9,070 nucleotides of DNA, taken from Helicobacter sp. (lineage in GTDB: Bacteria; Campylobacterota; Campylobacteria; Campylobacterales; Helicobacteraceae). Of the stretch, positions 6,093-9,070 are shown one piece after another. The position numbers and the translations under genes are program-made. The stretch lies in assembly GCA_022766795.1 (NCBI GenBank), contig JALEPE010000017.1, positions 1-9,070 of the forward strand, in the 5' to 3' direction. The notes under the pieces are model-generated. The model saw nothing but the letters and a program-made list of their open reading frames with translations, did no database searches and was not told the DNA's origin. Positions within the stretch are counted from its first letter, which is position 1. Every line of letters starts with the position of its first letter.

Positions 6093-6311
6093 TTGCTTAA
6101 AAGTTTATTGCACCCTTTTACGCGACACAAACACATTGTGGAATCGCAAAAGAAATGGCAACTTGTCTTAAAAAAGCGCGTATTTCACAACATTCCAACG
6201 CGTGAAATCCTTGCCTATATGCGCGATTTAGCGCAAGGAATGGGCGCAGCAAGAGACGAAGCATACATTGCGCAATTTGCCCACACTTGTAAATCTATAA
6301 TCTTAATATAA
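6093..6311 (+). pseudogene. Short unrecognised ORF divergent from ffh, probably a truncated gene
   Basis: The frame is open from 6064. The first usable start is TTG 6093, giving 72 aa beginning MLKSLLHPFTRHKHIVESQK. The composition (KKWQLVLKKRVF, PTREILAYMRDLAQGMG, ARDEAYIAQFAHT) looks like a real, mostly helical cytoplasmic protein, not random sequence. There is no Shine-Dalgarno sequence before the TTG. The final residues CKSIILI are encoded by TGTAAATCTATAATCTTAAT, which matches the AATCTATAATCTCAATA tail of the repeat at 3173. The 3' part of the gene may therefore have been lost at a repeat junction. No family is recognised; it could be expressed as a fragment or be dead. Confidence 0.35.
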
Positions 6312-6332
6312 ATTAAACTTTACGATTCCATA

Positions 6333-6464
6333 TTAAAAAATCAAAAAGCAATAGAATCTTGCAAGAAGTTCCTTTGCCTTATCATTAATGGGCTGCATAG
6401 AATTTGTAATATTCTCTGTGCTTTCTGATGATTGCTTGAGGCTATCTACCTGATTTTGAGTCCG
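6333..6464 (-). pseudogene. Possible 3' remnant of a methyl-accepting chemotaxis protein gene
   Basis: The minus strand from 6464 reads RTQNQVDSLKQSSESTENIT, then NSMQPINDKAKELLARF and YCFLIF, ending at TAA 6335-6333. A Gln/Ser/Asn-rich helical stretch followed by INDKAKELLA resembles the C-terminal end of the chemoreceptor signalling domain. No start codon or ribosome binding site is visible, and a TAG closes the frame upstream at 6500-6498, so if real this is a fragment. Its upstream end coincides with the 13-bp inverted repeat at 6463-6509, next to the integrase. The gene could have been cut by integration. The match is by eye and weak. Confidence 0.3.
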
Positions 6465-6509
6465 TATTTTATAGAAATTATAACTATTTATAACTCTCTA
6501 TAAAATACG
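6463..6509. repeat. 13-bp perfect inverted repeat with 21-bp spacer
   Basis: CGTATTTTATAGA (6463-6475) and TCTATAAAATACG (6497-6509) are exact reverse complements. The spacer holds two TTATAA blocks (6478-6483, 6488-6493). Each arm carries TATAAAAT pointing away from the centre. It sits between the possible chemoreceptor remnant and the integrase. It could be a recombinase core site, a regulator site, or divergent promoters. It is not a terminator by shape, because the stem is A/T-only apart from its ends and the loop is long. Confidence 0.6.
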
Positions 6510-6563
6510 AATATTTCATTGTTTTAGATATTACTTAATTTTTTCTTAAGCTATAAATATATA

Positions 6564-6569
6564 TATAAT
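6564..6569 (+). promoter_or_regulatory. Likely -10 box of the integrase gene
   Basis: TATAAT lies within CTATAAATATATATATAATT, downstream of a T-rich stretch (6538-6547). Transcription would begin near 6576, about 60 bases before the integrase ATG, and would run through the three TGTGTACCCT repeats. Confidence 0.45.
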
Positions 6570-6581
6570 TTCACATAAAAA

Positions 6582-6612
6582 TGTGTACCCTAATGTGTAC
6601 CCTGTGTACCCT
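6582..6612 (+). repeat. Three direct TGTGTACCCT repeats upstream of the integrase
   Basis: Exact 10-bp copies lie at 6582-6591, 6594-6603 and 6603-6612; the last two share a T. Start-to-start distances are 12 and 9 bases. Their place between the TATAAT box and the integrase start suggests binding sites for the integrase itself (arm-type sites near an attachment site) or for an excisionase/repressor. The complement, GGGTACACA, resembles motifs I recall near phage and island integrases, but I cannot verify this here. Confidence 0.7.
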
Positions 6613-6636
6613 AATTTTATTTTTTAGAGAAAGAAA

Positions 6637-7812
6637 ATGGCTGATATTTTAGTTAAAATTAACATTAAAAATGCAGATTGTAGAAATATATATTTTGTTA
6701 ATAACGACAACCTTTTTGGCGGCAAAGAAATAACAAAAGCACCTACTTATTTAAGTAGAGATTTTAAATTGGTATTAAGAATTACAAGCATAAATATCAG
6801 TGGCATAAGAACACAAACCAAGAAGACTTTTTCATTTTCTAAGCAAATTACATTTTTACAAGCACTAAGAGAAGTGTCCTCCAAGCGAGAAGATTTGCTT
6901 AAAAAGCTAAAAACATGCACGCATAAAGAAGAAAAGATTAGAATTCCCACACTAGAACAAGCGTGGAGTGAATATGTAGAACTAAAAAAAGGCAAACTAG
7001 CATCAAATACTCTAAACTCATACATCACAGCGGCAAACAAATGGATACTATCTAATCAAAAACTCTCAAAATCCCCTATAACAGAAATCACCACAAAACA
7101 ACTACAAGACATCGTAAATCACATGCTAGAACTAGGTGTAGCCCCAAGGACATCAAAGACTATAAAAGATATACTAAGACCACTATTTAAACCATACGCA
7201 CAAAGGGGAGTTATAAAATCAAATCCAGCTGCCTTTATAGAAATACCGAAGTTTGATAATCAAGTGGATGTAGAACTAGAAGATAGCAAAATAAAAGAAC
7301 TCTACGACCTACTTTACTCTTATCCAACTGAGCCTTTTAGAAGTATATTTGTTTGGCTTTCGCATGGGCGAAGGCTAAACGAAGTTTTGAGCCTTGAGTG
7401 GCGAGATATAAGCTTAGAAGCTAGCACTTATACCATACGCTACGAAAATAACAAAGTTCGCAAGCCTATGACCTACAAACTAAGCGATGAGCTAAAAGAA
7501 ACGCTAGAAAATCTTGGGATAAAAAAGAGTGGATATATATTTCATGCTATGAAAGATGAGAGCAAAAAGATGAGCAAAGCTACACTTCGCTTACACTGGG
7601 AGAAAATACTTGCTAGGCTTGGAGTGCATATCCGTATCCACGATCTGCGCCACTTAATAGGTGGTGTGCTAGTCTCAGAGGGCAAAACGCTAGAGCAAAT
7701 CGCATCTATCCTAGGACACACATCTACAAGCGTGACCAAACGCTACTCAAAAGTCCGCCAAGAAGTAGCAGCCGAAGGGCTTGATGAGTTCTTTAAAAGA
7801 GTGAAAAAGTAA
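6637..7812 (+). CDS. Tyrosine recombinase / phage-type integrase
   Basis: This enzyme cuts and rejoins DNA at attachment sites through a covalent tyrosine intermediate and would insert or excise a mobile element. The 391-aa protein has an N-terminal region (about 1-100) rich in Lys/Asn/Thr with a likely arm-binding role, a SAM-like core-binding domain (about 105-205; LEQAWSEYVELKKGKLASNT), and a complete catalytic domain. The catalytic residues are Arg246 (GRRLNEVLSLEW), Lys273 in the hairpin, His335 and Arg338 (HDLRHL), His361 (LGHTSTSVTKRY) and Tyr370. None is missing, so the enzyme should be active. The ATG is preceded by purine-rich AGAGAAAG. ATA (Ile) and CTA (Leu) codons are visibly frequent compared with ffh or flhB, which suggests a foreign origin. 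No tRNA gene is seen next to it. Confidence 0.95.
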   Translation: MADILVKINIKNADCRNIYFVNNDNLFGGKEITKAPTYLSRDFKLVLRITSINISGIRTQTKKTFSFSKQITFLQALREVSSKREDLLKKLKTCTHKEEKIRIPTLEQAWSEYVELKKGKLASNTLNSYITAANKWILSNQKLSKSPITEITTKQLQDIVNHMLELGVAPRTSKTIKDILRPLFKPYAQRGVIKSNPAAFIEIPKFDNQVDVELEDSKIKELYDLLYSYPTEPFRSIFVWLSHGRRLNEVLSLEWRDISLEASTYTIRYENNKVRKPMTYKLSDELKETLENLGIKKSGYIFHAMKDESKKMSKATLRLHWEKILARLGVHIRIHDLRHLIGGVLVSEGKTLEQIASILGHTSTSVTKRYSKVRQEVAAEGLDEFFKRVKK

Positions 7813-7829
7813 AATAATAATCTTGGTAA

Positions 7830-7835
7830 TATAAA
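7830..7835 (+). promoter_or_regulatory. Likely -10 box of the toxin-antitoxin operon
   Basis: TATAAA(AT) lies about 47 bases before the toxin ATG and directly before the palindrome at 7841-7856, so the palindrome would cover the transcription start. A second candidate, TACTAAAAT near 7860-7869, would give an almost leaderless toxin message. That is worth noting because the toxin ATG has no Shine-Dalgarno sequence. Confidence 0.35.
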
Positions 7836-7840
7836 ATTAA

Positions 7841-7856
7841 GTAGCTATTTAGCTAC
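7841..7856 (+). promoter_or_regulatory. Palindrome, candidate operator of the toxin-antitoxin operon
   Basis: GTAGCTATTTAGCTAC is a perfect inverted repeat (GTAGCTA / TAGCTAC around TT). It lies between the TATAAA box and the toxin start. Antitoxins of this class carry a helix-turn-helix and usually repress their own promoter at such palindromes. It could also act as a short hairpin at the end of the integrase transcript, but no T-run follows it on the plus strand. Confidence 0.5.
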
Positions 7857-7876
7857 AAAATACTAAAATTACACTT

Positions 7877-8209
7877 ATGGAAAATACACAAGCACCAGAG
7901 CAAATTATAGATATACATAGCACACCATATTTTGATAAATGGTATGCTGGAATAAAGAGTGCGAAACTGATAGCAGCGATAAATAGACGGCTTGATAATA
8001 TTGCCATAAAAGGTCTTTTTGGAGACCACAAGAATATTGAAGGCAAGATAAATGAGCTTAGAATATTTTTAGATGCAGGATACAGAGTATATTATACTTT
8101 TGATGGTGTAAAAGTAATTTTATTGCTTTGTGGTGGAGATAAATCTAGCCAAAGTAAAGATATCCAAAAGGCAAAAGAAATTTTAAGGGAAGTGGAAAAT
8201 GAAGCTTAA
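7877..8209 (+). CDS. RelE/ParE-superfamily toxin of the HigB-like (HI1419-type) addiction-module family
   Basis: By family, this is the toxin half of a type II toxin-antitoxin module; RelE-fold members generally cut mRNA on the ribosome. The 110-aa protein shows the subfamily pattern: Y-F-D-K-W near the N-terminus (18-22), GLFGDHK (46-52), ELRIF (60-64), AGYRVYY (67-73), the signature LLLCGGDKSSQ (82-92), then DIQKAKEIL. The HI1419-type family has toxin first and antitoxin second, as here. No Shine-Dalgarno sequence is visible before the ATG, and translation may be weak or leaderless. The end overlaps the antitoxin start by 11 bases, which suggests translational coupling. It lies 64 bases behind the integrase, as typical cargo of an integrative element. 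Confidence 0.9.
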   Translation: MENTQAPEQIIDIHSTPYFDKWYAGIKSAKLIAAINRRLDNIAIKGLFGDHKNIEGKINELRIFLDAGYRVYYTFDGVKVILLLCGGDKSSQSKDIQKAKEILREVENEA

Positions 8210-8474
8210 AAAATGGAATATAATAGAAAATCTTAATTCACCTGAAATTCGCAAAGAGTACCTAACACAAGTGCTAAATGATGGCGACTTGGACGAAATA
8301 AAAAGGGCTTTATTTTATGTTTCAAAGGCTGAGGGCATAGAAGTAGTAGCTAAAAAAGCAAAACTAAATAGAGAGAGCTTTTATAAAATGTTTAAAGAAG
8401 GCTCAAAGCCAAGGTTTGAGAGTATTTATAAAATTCTCCAAGCACTTAATATCAAGCCAGTTGTGGCAAGTTAG
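8199..8474 (+). CDS. Addiction-module antitoxin with HTH domain (HigA-like, HI1420-type)
   Basis: This 91-aa protein is the expected partner of the toxin it overlaps; antitoxins of this type bind and neutralise the toxin and bind operator DNA. The family pattern is clear: YLTQVLNDGDLDEIKRALFY (21-40), then a helix-turn-helix of Xre type, GIEVVAKKAKLNRESFYKMF (46-65), and PRFESIYKILQALNIK (71-86). Its ATG is preceded by AAGGGA at eight bases, a better ribosome binding site than that of the toxin, which would favour antitoxin excess. It is full length for the family. The likely target is the palindrome at 7841-7856. Confidence 0.9.
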   Translation: MKLKKWNIIENLNSPEIRKEYLTQVLNDGDLDEIKRALFYVSKAEGIEVVAKKAKLNRESFYKMFKEGSKPRFESIYKILQALNIKPVVAS

Positions 8475-8548
8475 TTTGAAAATTAGAAAAGTTATTGTAA
8501 GAATTGCTGAATTTAAAATAAAATTTTTAAGAATTAAAAAATAAAATA

Positions 8549-8582
8549 AGTATAAAAGTCAATACTTTTATGCTGATTTTTA
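8549..8582 (+). terminator. Weak rho-independent terminator after the toxin-antitoxin operon
   Basis: ATAAAAGT (8552-8559) and ACTTTTAT (8564-8571) are perfect inverted arms around CAAT. The stem extends to 8549-8574 with one G-T pair. It is followed by GATTTTTATAT. The stem is A/T-rich and therefore weak. The 75 bases between the antitoxin stop and this hairpin hold no gene I can see. Confidence 0.45.
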
Positions 8583-8601
8583 TATATACCTCTACTTCTT
8601 C

Positions 8602-8798
8602 TCAAAAAGGATAAAAAAGATTATATTTTGCTTGGCAGAGCACAATGGATTAGAACTAGAAAAAGCTATGGATATATACTAAAAAGTAGCCTAGCTAGCT
8701 TAATAGAAAGCGGTGCTTATGGTATTCAATATCTAGATTTTAAAATGCTAACTAACGAGCTAGAAAAAGAAATGTTATATAGAATTTGCATATTCTAG
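8602..8798 (+). pseudogene. Frameshifted remnant of a small helical protein gene (possibly DUF3791-like)
   Basis: One frame from 8602 reads SKRIKKIIFCLAEHNGLELE then KAMDIY and stops at TAA 8680-8682. The next frame continues from 8682 as KSSLASLIESGAYGIQYLDF then KMLTNELEKEM, ending at TAG 8796-8798. Joined with one base restored in the A-run at 8680-8685 (Y-Y-K-S-S), they make a plausible protein of about 55-60 residues. The IFCLAEHNGLELEKAMDIY plus SLIESGAYG pattern reminds me of small DUF3791-type proteins seen beside toxin-like genes; this is a weak guess. No start codon precedes it in frame. The 3' end overlaps the convergent WYL gene (8775 onward). Confidence 0.35.
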
Positions 8799-9070
8799 TA
8801 GTGAATTTTTTAGCTTAGTGTTTAGTTCTTGTGGCTCTATGATTTTGATATATGAAATCCACGCTTTTACTACATTTAAAAGCTCATCATCAAAGGCAAA
8901 GCAAACTTCAAGCAAAATACCATCATTATCATTTTTTAAGATTTTAAAGCTTTTAAAAAGGTTTTTTCGTTCAAAATATTCTCTTGCTTTTGGCAAAACT
9001 AGAATTCTAGCTATTTTGATATTTTGGCTAATCCATTCTAAATCATTTTCTTTAATACGGCGTAAAAAAA
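8775..9070 (-). CDS. WYL-domain transcriptional regulator, C-terminal part
   Basis: The gene enters from the right edge. The frame stays open across 9070-8997, so the TTG at 8996 is not the start. About 97 residues are visible: LRRIKENDLEWISQNIKIAR, then ILVLPKAREYFERKNLFKSF, then GILLEVCFAFDDELLNVVKAW and ISYIKIIEPQELNTKLKNSL before the end. A dGxl.v.f...ddEl...vk.WisyIkIIePqeL ending is typical of the WYL and WYL-C-terminal regions of HTH-WYL regulators. Such proteins often sense ligands (nucleic acid or nucleotides) and repress neighbouring genes, notably phage-defence operons. The N-terminal winged HTH and the WYL triad would lie outside the window. It converges on the remnant at 8602-8798, overlapping its last 24 bases. 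Confidence 0.7.
   Translation of the reverse strand, partial: FLRRIKENDLEWISQNIKIARILVLPKAREYFERKNLFKSFKILKNDNDGILLEVCFAFDDELLNVVKAWISYIKIIEPQELNTKLKNSLLEYANSI

Noticed and set aside
6582..6612. TGTGTACCCT repeats considered as a CRISPR array
   Set aside because: Repeats are only 10 bp with spacings of 2 and -1 bases; there are no spacers and no cas genes.
6312..6636. tRNA gene as integration target next to the integrase
   Set aside because: No T-arm GGTTCRAATCC-like motif or cloverleaf is visible on either strand in this stretch.
7849..8046. 65-aa minus-strand ORF opposite the toxin
   Set aside because: It is a shadow of the HigB-like toxin frame with no independent support.
8775..8996. 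73-aa protein starting at TTG 8996
   Set aside because: The frame continues open and WYL-like to the window edge, so this TTG is internal and the gene is partial.

Overview
The window looks like a piece of an AT-rich Campylobacterota chromosome, most likely a Helicobacter. It carries a moaA / mobA-flhB cluster (from memory the same neighbourhood as H. pylori HP0768-HP0770), and MoaA and Ffh read like Helicobacter orthologues. Family calls come from reading motifs, with no database search.

Left part (1-2919), housekeeping. On the minus strand mobA and flhB form a tight pair: the mobA stop codon is part of the flhB ribosome binding site. They are followed by the first 27 codons of an MBOAT-type membrane O-acyltransferase that runs off the left edge. 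moaA is divergent on the plus strand. MoaA (first step of molybdopterin synthesis) and MobA (addition of GMP to the cofactor) act in the same pathway; FlhB is the export-gate and substrate-switch protein of the flagellar type III secretion apparatus.

Middle (2920-4203), repeat-rich and decayed. At least seven copies of a short hairpin-forming intergenic repeat lie here, three in one orientation and then four in the other. Two of them (3141-3182 and 3912-3953) are 42-bp inverted copies with 40 of 42 matches. They flank 729 bp holding a signal-peptide-only mini-ORF and an unrecognised gene broken by an in-frame TGA; the last codons of that gene are made of repeat sequence.

4204-6311, minus strand: ffh (the SRP GTPase) followed directly by a DUF805 membrane protein. 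The conserved DUF805 N-terminus reads back to the ffh stop codon but has no normal start. A short divergent ORF upstream of ffh ends in the same repeat tail and is probably a fragment.

Right part (6312-9070), an accessory or integrated region. It has a possible chemotaxis-receptor 3' remnant, a 13-bp perfect inverted repeat, three direct TGTGTACCCT repeats just downstream of a TATAAT box, a complete tyrosine recombinase with all catalytic residues, and a HigB/HigA-like toxin-antitoxin pair (toxin first) with a palindrome at its promoter. Then come a weak terminator, a frameshifted small-gene remnant, and the C-terminal part of a WYL-domain regulator entering from the right edge. This resembles the end of an integrative element. 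WYL regulators often accompany defence systems, so the most interesting cargo may lie just beyond position 9070.
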